Source: Bacteroidales bacterium UBA3663 (lineage in GTDB: Bacteria > Bacteroidota > Bacteroidia > Bacteroidales > UBA3663). From it: a DNA stretch of 34,951 bases. The notes below the pieces were generated by a model, which made no database searches, was not told the origin of the DNA, and was given only the letters and a program-made list of their open reading frames with translations. The first letter of the stretch is position 1. Every line of letters begins with the position of its first letter. The stretch lies in the NCBI GenBank assembly GCA_002373755.1, contig DFJU01000002.1:1-34951 (forward strand), given 5' to 3'. Shown piece after piece: positions 18,884 to 27,372 of the stretch. The position numbers and the translations under genes are program-made.

Positions 18884-19873
18884 ATGCCTCAACTCTCCAT
18901 CCTTGTCCCGATCTACAACGTCGAGCCGTATTTGCAGCGATGCATTGACTCCGTCCTGTCGCAGGATTTCACCGACTATGAGCTGATTTTGGTCGATGAC
19001 GGCTCGCCCGACCGTTGTCCGGCCATCTGCGATGAAGCATCGGCCAAAGATTCGCGCATCAAGGTCATCCACAAGGTGAACGGCGGACTGCCATCGGCGC
19101 GTTTGGCCGGATTTGAGGTCGCACGCGGCGAGTTTGTCGTCTTCCTCGATTCTGACGACTGGCTGTTGCCCGGCGCATTGGCAATGCTGCATCGTGCGAT
19201 GATGGGCGGCGACTACGACATTGTGAAGACGCGCCCCTGCCGCAGTGACGGACGGTCGCAGTGGCTCGAATCGTACCCGACCAATGCGGGCGAGATTGAG
19301 GGCAGCGTGGCCTATGCCGAGCGGATGAACTACAACCTGATTCATCCCTATCTGCACAGCGGCATCTACCGCAAGTCGGTTTTCACGGCCGATGTCTTCC
19401 GTTCCATATCCGAGGCCGGCATCAGTTTCGGTGAAGACTGGTTCGCCAACATGATGATTGCGCCCAACGTGATGCGCGTGCTTGTGGTCGATGAACCGTC
19501 GCACGTTTACTACGTGAATTCCGCGTCGATTGTCGGCAATTCAATTTTGTCCGACGGCGTGAACCGACAGGCCGGAACGCTGCTCGAAGATTGCCTGAAA
19601 CCATGGAACGATGAGGTTTGGCAGATGGCGCAGTCGAAGCAGTATATCGGCAAACTGACCCGTTTCTTTGCGCCGGAAGTGCCGTTCACGCGCGCCGAAT
19701 ACGACATCGTACACAACTACTACGTTGAACATCCGGCCGTGCGCCGATATTCCGAGGCCAAGCACCTGCGTTTCTTCGACTGCTACGCGGTTTATTGGCT
19801 CTACGTTCATGCCTACCGCTTCCTCTTCAAGTGGATTCGGTTGAAGGGTCGGACACGAAAATTGCAATACTGA
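18884..19873 (+). CDS. family 2 glycosyltransferase
   Basis: The start is ATG 18884, 5 bp after the previous stop; it gives the normal N-terminus MPQLSILVPIYNVEPYLQRC. An open frame extends upstream to 18788 but only within the preceding gene. The 329-residue protein has LVDDGSPDRC (36-45), VNGGLPSARLAGFEVARGEFVVFLDSDDW (DSDD 89-92) and GEDWFANMM in the C-terminal half. It is a cytoplasmic or membrane-associated sugar transferase; the basic, aromatic C-terminus may bind the membrane. Confidence 0.9.
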   Translation: MPQLSILVPIYNVEPYLQRCIDSVLSQDFTDYELILVDDGSPDRCPAICDEASAKDSRIKVIHKVNGGLPSARLAGFEVARGEFVVFLDSDDWLLPGALAMLHRAMMGGDYDIVKTRPCRSDGRSQWLESYPTNAGEIEGSVAYAERMNYNLIHPYLHSGIYRKSVFTADVFRSISEAGISFGEDWFANMMIAPNVMRVLVVDEPSHVYYVNSASIVGNSILSDGVNRQAGTLLEDCLKPWNDEVWQMAQSKQYIGKLTRFFAPEVPFTRAEYDIVHNYYVEHPAVRRYSEAKHLRFFDCYAVYWLYVHAYRFLFKWIRLKGRTRKLQY

Positions 19874-19876
19874 TCT

Positions 19877-20848
19877 ATGAGTCTTGAACAGCGGCCGAAG
19901 GTGTCGGTCATCGTGCCCGTCTATCGCGTTGAGCCGTTCATCGAAAAATGCGCCGATTCGTTGTTGCGGCAGACGCTCGATGCCATCCAGTTCATCTTTG
20001 TCGATGACTGCGGCGGCGATGCCAGCGTCGATTTGCTGCGCGGTGTCGTTGGCCGATATCCCGAGCGTAACGTGCTGATTGTCAGTATGCCGCAAAACAG
20101 CGGCGTGTCGGCGGCGCGTGCAAGGGGAATCGCATTGGCCACGGGCGATTATCTCGGTTTCTGCGACAGTGACGATTGGGTTGAGCCGACCATGTACGAA
20201 CGGCTGTACGACGCAGCCATTGGCCAAAACGCCGACATCGTGGCTTGCGGATACAACGAAATAATCGGCCGGAAAGTGACAAAATTCCAGTTCGACAAGG
20301 CATCGGACGACCTTGCGACAATCATGTCGTTCACCCACTTTGGCCGCGAATATGGCGCATTGTGGAACAAGATAATCCGACGCGAGTTCTTCTTGACTGA
20401 AAACCTCCATTTGGGCGACGGTCTGTCGATGTGGGAGGACAGCTGCACGCTCATTCCGATGCGGTTGCGGTCGGCCAAGACGGTTTTTCTGTCCGATTGC
20501 CTCTACAACTACTACGTGAATGAAGGCAGCGTCACTACGCGATTTTTGATGCGGAAAGTGACCGATTCGTGCGAGGCTGTGCGCCGTCTGGAGCAATTTT
20601 TTGTGTCCAATGGCTACGCCTCGGAAAGCAAGGAACTCGTTGAATTCCTGAAACTTAATGCCACGGAGGTCCTGATGCGTTTCCCGTCGCGGGAGAACAT
20701 CGTGATGTGGCGTGAGACCTTCCCCGAGGCGGCATCGGCCATCTGGCGCTATCCGTCGTGGAACGTCGTCTTGAAGTTCCGTGCCTGGCTTGTGGCGCGT
20801 CTGCCGTTGCCATTGGCGATGATTGTTGTCAAGTACGTAAGAAAATGA
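19877..20848 (+). CDS. family 2 glycosyltransferase
   Basis: A 323-residue GT2 starting 3 bp after the previous stop. KVSVIVPVYRVEPFIEKCADSLL is followed by FVDDCGGDASVDLL, in which the usual DDGSxD loop is altered to DDCGGD. NSGVSAARARGIALATGDYLGFCDSDDW then gives the DSDD metal site (97-100), and MWEDSCTLIP lies in the acceptor region. The altered loop occurs in some GT2 branches and does not by itself mean inactivity. The C-terminus runs into a short hydrophobic, basic tail. The stop overlaps the next start (ATGA). Confidence 0.9.
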   Translation: MSLEQRPKVSVIVPVYRVEPFIEKCADSLLRQTLDAIQFIFVDDCGGDASVDLLRGVVGRYPERNVLIVSMPQNSGVSAARARGIALATGDYLGFCDSDDWVEPTMYERLYDAAIGQNADIVACGYNEIIGRKVTKFQFDKASDDLATIMSFTHFGREYGALWNKIIRREFFLTENLHLGDGLSMWEDSCTLIPMRLRSAKTVFLSDCLYNYYVNEGSVTTRFLMRKVTDSCEAVRRLEQFFVSNGYASESKELVEFLKLNATEVLMRFPSRENIVMWRETFPEAASAIWRYPSWNVVLKFRAWLVARLPLPLAMIVVKYVRK

Positions 20849-21675
20849 AAATGACGAAGATAGGAATCGTTGTCGTATCGTACAAGAATGCGGCAATGAC
20901 GGCGCGCTACGTGCGTGAAGAGTTGTCGCGGCTCACTTGCCCGCACGATTTGGTCGTTGTGGCCAATGCGGCATCGGTCGAGGAGGGGCGTGCGCTGGCC
21001 GAGGCTTGTGGCATTGCTGAGGGCGACGTCGTTGCATCGGCCGAGAATTTGGGCTATGCGCGTGGCAACAATTTGGGAGTGCGCACGTTGCTGGAGCGCG
21101 GCGAATTTTCGCATTTCCTGTTTACGAACGATGACATCGAAATCCGCGATGCCGACATCCTAGAGCGGCTTGCCGACACGATGCAGCGGCATGACGACGT
21201 GGCTGCCATCGGACCCCGGATTGTCGGGCTGGACGGCCGGGACCAGTCGCCGCACGACCGCTACATCTCACCGTGGCGGCTCATCGGCTGGCGGCTCTTC
21301 TCGTTTTTGCGGCACAGGCAGGGCGTGGCTGAAGCATCGGCCAACGAAACTCCGCAATCGCGCTACACATATTGGGTGCAGGGCTCGTTCATGCTGGTCG
21401 ATGCCGAGGCTTTCCGGCGCGTCGGAATGTTCGACGAGGGCACTTTCCTCTACTTTGAGGAGCCGATTCTGGCCGAAAAGTTCCGGGCGATAGGTCGACG
21501 GATGTTTTTCGACGCGACGTGCAGCGTCGTCCATTACGAAGGTAGCAGCATGAAGTCGAATCCGAACCGCGAACGGATTGAGAATGAGAGCCGTATGCTG
21601 TATTTCCGGAAGTATCGAGGCGTGTCGGCCATCGTGTTGTGGTTGCTGAAAATTGTGTTGCAATGGAACAAGTAA
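20845..21675 (+). CDS. family 2 glycosyltransferase, rhamnosyltransferase-like, with altered donor-site motif
   Basis: The ATG at 20845 overlaps the preceding stop as ATGA and starts just before KIGIVVVSYKN, the proper N-terminus of a WbbL-type GT2. The 276-residue protein has NLGYARGNNLGVR (68-80), FTNDDIEIRD, and IGPRIVGLDG with a later GMFDEGTFLYFEEP, all typical of this group. One oddity: the segment that normally reads VVDNxS reads VVANAAS (38-44), so the Asp that contacts the nucleotide base is Ala. It may still work with an altered donor pocket. Rhamnose specificity is only a family tendency. Confidence 0.82.
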   Translation: MKMTKIGIVVVSYKNAAMTARYVREELSRLTCPHDLVVVANAASVEEGRALAEACGIAEGDVVASAENLGYARGNNLGVRTLLERGEFSHFLFTNDDIEIRDADILERLADTMQRHDDVAAIGPRIVGLDGRDQSPHDRYISPWRLIGWRLFSFLRHRQGVAEASANETPQSRYTYWVQGSFMLVDAEAFRRVGMFDEGTFLYFEEPILAEKFRAIGRRMFFDATCSVVHYEGSSMKSNPNRERIENESRMLYFRKYRGVSAIVLWLLKIVLQWNK

Positions 21676-22697
21676 AACATAGAAATTCCTCGATTGAGCT
21701 ATTGAAGTTCATCGCCGTCTTGCTCATCGTGAACTGCCATTTCAAGGAGCAGTATGTCAGCTTCCGCGAATTTGCTACGGGCGGCGCCATCGGCGATGCT
21801 CTGTTCTTTTTCTGTTCTGGCTACACGCTGTTTCTGGGTCGTTTCGGCCGATTTGACGAGTGGTACAAGCGGCGCATCCGGCGCATCTATCCGTCGGTTC
21901 TGGCCTTTGGTCTGATGTCGTGGCTCGTCTGGTCGTACGACATGACGTTCGGCACGCTTCTGCTCACCGGCGCGGGCTGGTTCGTGAGCTGCATCATGAT
22001 CTACTACGTGATTTTTTACGCCATCCGGCGTTGGTCGGCCAACCGTCTTACGTGGATCTATGTGGCATTGGCCGTGCTCATCGCCATTTGGTACACGCTG
22101 TTTCTCACGCCGTTACGTGCACAACTGATGGCGCAGGGCGAACCGTGGAAGACGTTGTTTTTCACGACGATTCCGGCCAACGGCATCTGGGTCTATCATT
22201 GGAATTACCTGAAGTGGCTGCTCTTTTTCCCTGCCTTCCTGATGGGTGCGCACGTCGGCAAGCTCGAAGCGGCGGGCAAGGGCAGAAAGGGAGGTTCATG
22301 GCCGATGGCTATCGTCCGCGTAGTGGCCTATCTGCTTGTGTTTTACGGCATCCAGTTGTTCTGTTCGCGCTTCGTCGAGTGGCGTTGGATGCAGATTTTC
22401 AGCCTCCCGCCGCTGTTGGGACTGTGCTATGCGCTCTACGGGATGTGTCAGTTGCCATCGGCCAAAAGATTGGCAGAAAACCGCGTCCTGGCGTTCATCG
22501 GCGGACTGTGTCTGGAGATTTACCTCGTGCAGCCATCCGTGCGGACCACGGCATTGAACCATCTGTTTCCGCTCAACCTGCTGATTCTGTTTGTGGCGAT
22601 TGTGCTTGCGGCCTATGTTTGCCGTTCGCTCGGCCGATTCATCCAGCAGTCGTTCAGCAGCGAGGACGGCTACGATTGGAAAAGGATTTTTGGGTAG
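21663..22697 (+). CDS. acyltransferase-3 family membrane protein
   Basis: The ATG at 21663 lies 13 bp inside the preceding gene and gives 344 residues beginning with a soluble MEQVKHRN before SIELLKFIAVLLIVNCHFKE (H26). DALFFFCSGYTLFLGRF and KRRIRRIYPSV match the acyltransferase-3 second-helix and basic-loop motifs. It has about ten membrane segments. Translational coupling to the glycosyltransferase ahead suggests that the sugar added there may be the one acylated. Confidence 0.87.
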   Translation: MEQVKHRNSSIELLKFIAVLLIVNCHFKEQYVSFREFATGGAIGDALFFFCSGYTLFLGRFGRFDEWYKRRIRRIYPSVLAFGLMSWLVWSYDMTFGTLLLTGAGWFVSCIMIYYVIFYAIRRWSANRLTWIYVALAVLIAIWYTLFLTPLRAQLMAQGEPWKTLFFTTIPANGIWVYHWNYLKWLLFFPAFLMGAHVGKLEAAGKGRKGGSWPMAIVRVVAYLLVFYGIQLFCSRFVEWRWMQIFSLPPLLGLCYALYGMCQLPSAKRLAENRVLAFIGGLCLEIYLVQPSVRTTALNHLFPLNLLILFVAIVLAAYVCRSLGRFIQQSFSSEDGYDWKRIFG

Positions 22698-22804
22698 TCA
22701 GGCCCCTCGGCATGGGAGTAAGAATGTTTGAAATCCGCGTAGCAATTCGCATTTGTTGTAGGAATCTTTCTTTTCGCTCCTCTTTCACTTCATTTAGATA
22801 GAAT
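22698..22804. other. 107-bp spacer carrying one copy of the iterated element
   Basis: No coding frame is supported. The spacer contains AAATCCGCGTAGC at 22731-22743, the reverse-complement form of the iterated element, outside any gene. The sequence just ahead of the next start is pyrimidine-rich and lacks a convincing -7 box, so I do not call a promoter. Confidence 0.6.
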
Positions 22805-24016
22805 ATGAACTATTTTGTCCAGATATTCAAGGAATTATACTATTATACGCGCGGCTATCTGAACAGTCCGGCGCGATGGATGCTCATAATGTTTGCGCTT
22901 TGGATCTATCGCGTGAGCGTCATGCCGGCGGTAGCTGGCGGCATTGCGCAAGGTCTGCAAATCGGCACATTGTTCGGAATGTTGTTTTTCGCCATCAAGT
23001 GGAATCCGTTGAGCATCAGTTTCGGACTGTTCCGCACTGGAATGCCTGTGTTGACCATGACGTTTTATCTGCTGCTCGGCATGTTGAGCACGCTGTGGTC
23101 GTACAAGCCGGACTATTCGCTCTTCATGTCGTTCGAGAAGCTGGCGTTCTTGGCCATCTTTTTCGCACTGTTCACCATTCCGCAGACCTTCCTCGCCACC
23201 GAGAAATTCGTCGTTATGCTGATGTTCGGCTCGTTGATTTTCAACTGGTTTGCGCCACGAGTCGCGGGCTATCAGGGCTTCATGGGACACGACTTGCAGG
23301 AGGGTTCGTGTGCCGCAATGCTTGTGGCCTATTGCGTGGGCGAATTGTTGTCGGACAAGGTTGCCAGTCCGATGCGTAAGCCGATGTTCCGCGTCGTTGT
23401 CATCGTAGGTGTTTTCTGCCTGTTCACATCGACCAGCGGCGGTGCCAATGCTTCGGCAGCGTTGGGCGTGGCCATTGCCTTTCTGGTGAGCGGACGGATT
23501 GTCTGGGCGCTCGCATTTGCGTTGGGCGGTGCGCTGCTGATGTTGAACGACGCCATCTACGACAAGATTTTCAATATGCTGATGCAGGGAAAGTCGCAGA
23601 ACGACATCCAGACCGCCACCGGACGCACCGCCATCTGGTCAGCTCTAACTCCGTTGGCCGAGCAGAAGCCGATGTTGGGATGGGGCTACGCGGCCATCGA
23701 GCGTTACATGACCGACACCGGAATCATGCGCCTCACCGACGTGCACAGCAACTTCTACGGCGCGTATGGCGGCACAGGACTCATCGGCCTCACTTTGCTC
23801 ATCATTCATCATGTCGCAGCCTTGTTGTATGCCTTCCGTAATGCGCTGCGACCAGGTTTCGCCGGTGTGATATGCGCATTGGCAGCCGGCACGATGAACG
23901 GCTATTCCTACGGCTATCTGGCCGGCAAGACGGCCATCATCACGGTGTTCTATCTGGCCTTCGTGATGCTGACATTCATCTACACATACGTCCCCGTCGA
24001 GCAAAATGAAGCGTGA
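22805..24016 (+). CDS. O-antigen ligase / Wzy-like polymerase family membrane protein
   Basis: A 403-residue polytopic protein. In the C-terminal third, TATGRTAIWSAL (G273, R274) is followed by MLGWGYAAIE and DVHSNFYGAYGGTGLIGL (H314). This is the pattern of the Wzy_C/O-antigen ligase family, where the Arg and His lie in the large periplasmic loop used to join undecaprenyl-linked glycan to its acceptor or to another unit. Whether it is a ligase or a polymerase cannot be told from sequence. It is the only clear member in the window. It overlaps the next start by 11 bp. Confidence 0.85.
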   Translation: MNYFVQIFKELYYYTRGYLNSPARWMLIMFALWIYRVSVMPAVAGGIAQGLQIGTLFGMLFFAIKWNPLSISFGLFRTGMPVLTMTFYLLLGMLSTLWSYKPDYSLFMSFEKLAFLAIFFALFTIPQTFLATEKFVVMLMFGSLIFNWFAPRVAGYQGFMGHDLQEGSCAAMLVAYCVGELLSDKVASPMRKPMFRVVVIVGVFCLFTSTSGGANASAALGVAIAFLVSGRIVWALAFALGGALLMLNDAIYDKIFNMLMQGKSQNDIQTATGRTAIWSALTPLAEQKPMLGWGYAAIERYMTDTGIMRLTDVHSNFYGAYGGTGLIGLTLLIIHHVAALLYAFRNALRPGFAGVICALAAGTMNGYSYGYLAGKTAIITVFYLAFVMLTFIYTYVPVEQNEA

Positions 24017-25010
24017 ACTGAGCGAAAAAATCCGCGTAGCGTCGTTTGTGGCGACGGTGCTCGTCGTGTTGCGTCATTCCTACACGATTTCGGCGTTCTA
24101 TCCTGCTGGAAATGAGCCGTATTGGCTGAACCGTTTCGAGTGGGGAACGCTTTTCTGGACCGACGTCGCCGTGCCGTTCTTCTTTTTCGTGTCGGGCTAT
24201 TTCTTCATGCGGCGCGACTACGTGGCCGACGGCACATACTTCGCGATGTTGCGCAAGAAGGCATCGACATTGCTCGTCCCGTTCGTCATCTGGAACGTCG
24301 TCGGTGGCCTGGTGCTTTTCTTCTACGACAGCGAAGGCAACCTCGGCGCATCGGCCACAGAATGTCTGCGTAATTTCGTGCTTAGCCGATGGTACGGCCC
24401 GTTGTGGTACGTGCGCGATCTGATGCTCTTCATGCTGGCATTTCCGCTCTACGGCTGGCTCTATCGGCGTCGGTTATGGCCGATGCTCCTGCTGCTCATC
24501 ATCTACATGATGTGGAACAAGTGGTGGCCGGCCGATGTCAGTCTGCTGTCGTGGGAGGGCATCATCTTTTTCCTGTTGGGCGGCCTTTTCCAACGGCGGC
24601 CGTCGCTGCTCGACCGACGTCCATCGGCCATAATCGCCCTGCTGATGCTCGTCGTTTGGGTGGCCTATTCGTTCACATTCACGTCGTGGGAAAGGTGGCC
24701 GCATCGCATCGGACTTCTCGTCGGCCTTCCGGCTTTCTGGCTCTCGCTCGACCTTCTGCCGCGCCGTGTGTGGCACTTTTGCCGACGGCTTTCGGGCTAT
24801 TCGTTCCTGATTTACGTCACACATTTCTACGCCGTCAAGGTGCTGAAAGTCGGGTTGGCCTATTTTATGGCCGATAGCGCATCCGTCGCATTTGCCGCGT
24901 TCTTCGTCATTCCCGTCGTGATCGTTGCCGTGACGGTCGTTGTTGGCCGATGGTGGCGTCGGCTGTCGTCAAAGACGTATTCCGTGTGCATGGGCGGCCG
25001 CCTTTTTTGA
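24006..25010 (+). CDS. acyltransferase-3 family membrane protein
   Basis: A 334-residue membrane protein that begins inside the 3' end of the ligase-like gene. KIRVASFVATVLVVLRHSY gives the helix-1 His (H24); VPFFFFVSGYFFMRR and KKASTLLVPFVIWN are standard acyltransferase-3 blocks. It is the fifth member in this locus. An exact iterated element (24033-24040, preceded by A6) encodes its residues IRVA. Confidence 0.87.
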   Translation: MKRELSEKIRVASFVATVLVVLRHSYTISAFYPAGNEPYWLNRFEWGTLFWTDVAVPFFFFVSGYFFMRRDYVADGTYFAMLRKKASTLLVPFVIWNVVGGLVLFFYDSEGNLGASATECLRNFVLSRWYGPLWYVRDLMLFMLAFPLYGWLYRRRLWPMLLLLIIYMMWNKWWPADVSLLSWEGIIFFLLGGLFQRRPSLLDRRPSAIIALLMLVVWVAYSFTFTSWERWPHRIGLLVGLPAFWLSLDLLPRRVWHFCRRLSGYSFLIYVTHFYAVKVLKVGLAYFMADSASVAFAAFFVIPVVIVAVTVVVGRWWRRLSSKTYSVCMGGRLF

Positions 25011-25096
25011 ACGTCGATGCCTCGCTACGCGATTTTTTTGTCGGATGACTCAGCGTAACGTGAAGGGCCGCAGGTTTTTAAGTCAAAATTTATCTC
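25011..25096. other. 86-bp spacer with one exact iterated element
   Basis: It contains GCTACGCGATTTTTTT at 25024-25038, the longest T-tail of any copy, ten bases after the upstream stop. A looser AGCGTAACGTG lies at 25052-25062. No hairpin of useful length and no convincing Bacteroidota promoter are seen. Confidence 0.6.
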
Positions 25097-26275
25097 ATGA
25101 GAGTACTCTACGCCAACCAGGTTTTTCTGGACTATCGCGTACCATATTATAAGGAGCTGATCCGGCTCTTCGGCGGCGACTTCTACGTGATGTTTTCGCC
25201 CAACCGCTACCGCCTGATGCACCGCGACGACCTCGTGGCGCGCATCGGACGCGAATTCGGGGCCAATGCCGTCGCCTTCAGGCACGACTATCTGTTCGAC
25301 ACCGCAACGATGTCGTTCAACCGCGTGGACGGCGAACGTGGCCAGAAGATCCCGTTCATGTTCGGATTCCTCACCGCCATCCGCCGCGTGCGCCCCGACG
25401 TGCTCATCACCGAGGCTTTTTTCCAGTGGACGCCGTGGGCCGTGCTCTACCATTGCCTGTTCGGCACGCCGCTCTACATCGGCTACGAACGCACGCCACA
25501 CACCGAACGCAACAATGCGCGTTGGAAGACGTGGCACCGCCGCATCACCGACCGTTTCGTGCGTGGCTACCTTGTGAACGGGCAGGAAACCAGACGTTAC
25601 CTGATGAGCATCGGCATCCGCGCTGAGAAGATTCATTGCGTTGGCATCAGTGCCGACAGCGAAGGGCTGAAATCGTCGGTCGAGGCATTCCGAAAAAGTC
25701 CCGATTACGCGACATTCCGACAGCAGTTCCATCGTGCCAATGGATTGATGTACCTCTTTTCCGGTCAGATTGTCGAGCGCAAGGGCTTGAAATATCTGTT
25801 GGCCGCGTGGATGGAGCATCGGCAGAAATTCCCAGACGATACGCTCGTGGTGTGCGGCGGCGGCGACCAGTTCGACGAGTTGAACGCGCAATACGGTTCG
25901 GTCGAAGGCATCTTCATGCTCGGCCGAGTGCCCTACAACGAGATTTACCGTTACTACGCGGCGGCCGATGTCTTTGTGCTCCCCACGTTGGAGGACAACT
26001 GGAGCCTCGTCGTTCCCGAAGCGATGGCTTGTGGCCTGCCCGTGGCGACCTCCATCTACAACGGATGCCACGTCGAACTGATTCGCGAAGGCGTCAACGG
26101 ATTTACGTTCGATACGTTCCGCCGCGACACCATCGTCAATGTGCTTGCAAAGTTCCACTACGCGGATTTGGCGGCGATGGGCGAGGCCTCAGTCCGTATG
26201 GAACAGCCGTTCGACACGCAGTCGTGCGCCCGCCGAGTTTTTGAATGTCTCACAAACTCAAAACCTCAACAATGA
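25097..26275 (+). CDS. family 4 glycosyltransferase (GT-B)
   Basis: A 392-residue GT-B protein. The N-terminal domain starts MRVLYANQVFLDYRVPYY. The C-terminal Rossmann domain has YLFSGQIVERKGLKYLLAAW, VVCGGGDQFDELN, GRVPYNEIYRYYAAADVFVLPTLEDNWSLVVPEAMACGLPV. The last block is the donor-site acidic motif of GT4, with D300 at the place of the first Glu of EX7E and E308 as the second. It would add a sugar from a nucleotide donor with retention of configuration. It overlaps the next start as ATGA. Confidence 0.9.
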   Translation: MRVLYANQVFLDYRVPYYKELIRLFGGDFYVMFSPNRYRLMHRDDLVARIGREFGANAVAFRHDYLFDTATMSFNRVDGERGQKIPFMFGFLTAIRRVRPDVLITEAFFQWTPWAVLYHCLFGTPLYIGYERTPHTERNNARWKTWHRRITDRFVRGYLVNGQETRRYLMSIGIRAEKIHCVGISADSEGLKSSVEAFRKSPDYATFRQQFHRANGLMYLFSGQIVERKGLKYLLAAWMEHRQKFPDDTLVVCGGGDQFDELNAQYGSVEGIFMLGRVPYNEIYRYYAAADVFVLPTLEDNWSLVVPEAMACGLPVATSIYNGCHVELIREGVNGFTFDTFRRDTIVNVLAKFHYADLAAMGEASVRMEQPFDTQSCARRVFECLTNSKPQQ

Positions 26276-27318
26276 CAGACCTTTCCATCATCATACCCGT
26301 TTACAACGGCGAGGCACTGCTGCGTCGCTGCCTGGACTCCGTCGTCGGCCAACAGACAAGCCGCACGTGGGAAGTCTGGCTCATCGACGACGGCTCGACC
26401 GACGCATCGTTGGCCATCGCCCGCGAATATGCCGCACGCATGGTTGACGGCCGATGCTTCAACGTCGTCCAGCAGGAAAATGCCGGTCCGGCACGAGCCC
26501 GCAACCGTGGCATTGAGGCCGCACAAGGCCGCTACGTGGCTTTTCTCGATGCCGACGACTATTGGCAGCCGACCTACATCGAACGGACAGTTGACTTCCT
26601 CGACGCGCATCCCGAATGTGTGGCCGTCAGCGTCGTCTGCAAGAATGTGGCTGTGAGCGGAGTTTCGTACACACCGGCTTGTCTGGCCCCTGATAGCGAA
26701 GAAAATTCACCTTTTTTTACAAAAAGTGAAAAAAAAATATCATCTTTGCGCGTTAAAACGGCCGGCACGTCGTTCGTAATCGACAATTTCTATGCCTATT
26801 GGGCCCGCGAATGTCATGTCGGGACGTGTTCGACGACAATGTCATCGGCCGCAGCAAAAAAGGTGCTGATGCGCGAAGATCTGCGCATTTCCGAAGACTA
26901 TGAGTTCTGGCTCCTGTTGGCCGCACATGGTCGATGGGGCATGATTCCAGAAGCGCTCTACGTGAGCGACGGCACATCGACATTGGCCACACGCGCCGAC
27001 TGGCTCGGACGGATGAAACGTCGATGGGAAAATGCCCCGACGTTGTCCGAATGGGAACGCCGAATCGTCGAACAACGGCCGGAATTGACTGCCGACGACG
27101 ATTTCCACCGTGCAGAAGGTCGCGTAGCGCGCAATCTGACCTATTGCCAGTTGTTGAGCGGACGCGGGTCGTTGGCCAGAAAAGAGGCACTTGCCTATGG
27201 CCGATGGTTCATCGCCGACCCCATTGGACGACTGATGAACCTGTGCAAATGGAACTGTGTAACATGGTGGCTGATGTGCCGTTTTTTGCGCTATAGGGAA
27301 CATCATCGATTCAAATGA
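26272..27318 (+). CDS. family 2 glycosyltransferase with an AT-rich internal segment
   Basis: Start at ATG 26272, overlapping the previous stop; the open frame from 26245 lies in the preceding gene. The 348-residue protein has LSIIIPVYNGEALLRRCLDSV, LIDDGSTD (37-44), ENAGPARARNRGIEAAQGRYVAFLDADDYW (DADD 93-96) and SEDYEFWLLLA (207-217). Residues about 143-161 (ENSPFFTKSEKKISSLR) are encoded by a sharply AT-rich stretch with T7 and A9 runs that does not resemble the rest of the gene. It lies between the metal site and the base region, where GT2 enzymes tolerate insertions. Frame is intact in this sequence. Confidence 0.88.
   Translation: MTDLSIIIPVYNGEALLRRCLDSVVGQQTSRTWEVWLIDDGSTDASLAIAREYAARMVDGRCFNVVQQENAGPARARNRGIEAAQGRYVAFLDADDYWQPTYIERTVDFLDAHPECVAVSVVCKNVAVSGVSYTPACLAPDSEENSPFFTKSEKKISSLRVKTAGTSFVIDNFYAYWARECHVGTCSTTMSSAAAKKVLMREDLRISEDYEFWLLLAAHGRWGMIPEALYVSDGTSTLATRADWLGRMKRRWENAPTLSEWERRIVEQRPELTADDDFHRAEGRVARNLTYCQLLSGRGSLARKEALAYGRWFIADPIGRLMNLCKWNCVTWWLMCRFLRYREHHRFK
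26711..26752 (+). promoter_or_regulatory. AT-rich, promoter-like segment inside a GT2 gene (uncertain)
   Basis: A T7 run (26712-26718), a short inverted repeat CAC-TTTTT / AAAAA-GTG, an A9 run (26729-26737), then CATCTTTGCGCG. The last part matches the end of the promoter at 33707-33720 (CTTTGCGCG) and is one base off the -7 consensus TAnnTTTG. A -33 TTTG is not present at the right place (TTTAC instead). It could be an internal promoter for the genes from 27373 on, or AT-rich insertion DNA kept in frame. Confidence 0.3.
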
Positions 27319-27372
27319 CGCTTTCGAATGAATGCGCCAATGAAAGAAAAGAATCAATTATTTGTTTGCTAA

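Noticed and set aside
19541..20896. Minus-strand open frame of 451 codons opposite the GT2 genes
   Set aside because: No recognisable motif, low-complexity polar composition and complete overlap with genes that show full GT2 motifs.
25045..25065. CAGCGTAACGTGAAGG as a second iterated element in the same spacer
   Set aside because: It matches only loosely and has no T/A tail in the right position; I could not separate it from chance.
26709..26737. Inverted repeat followed by A9 as a terminator inside the GT2 gene
   Set aside because: The stem is almost all A-T and weak, and no T-run follows on the coding strand; an intragenic terminator would also cut the operon.
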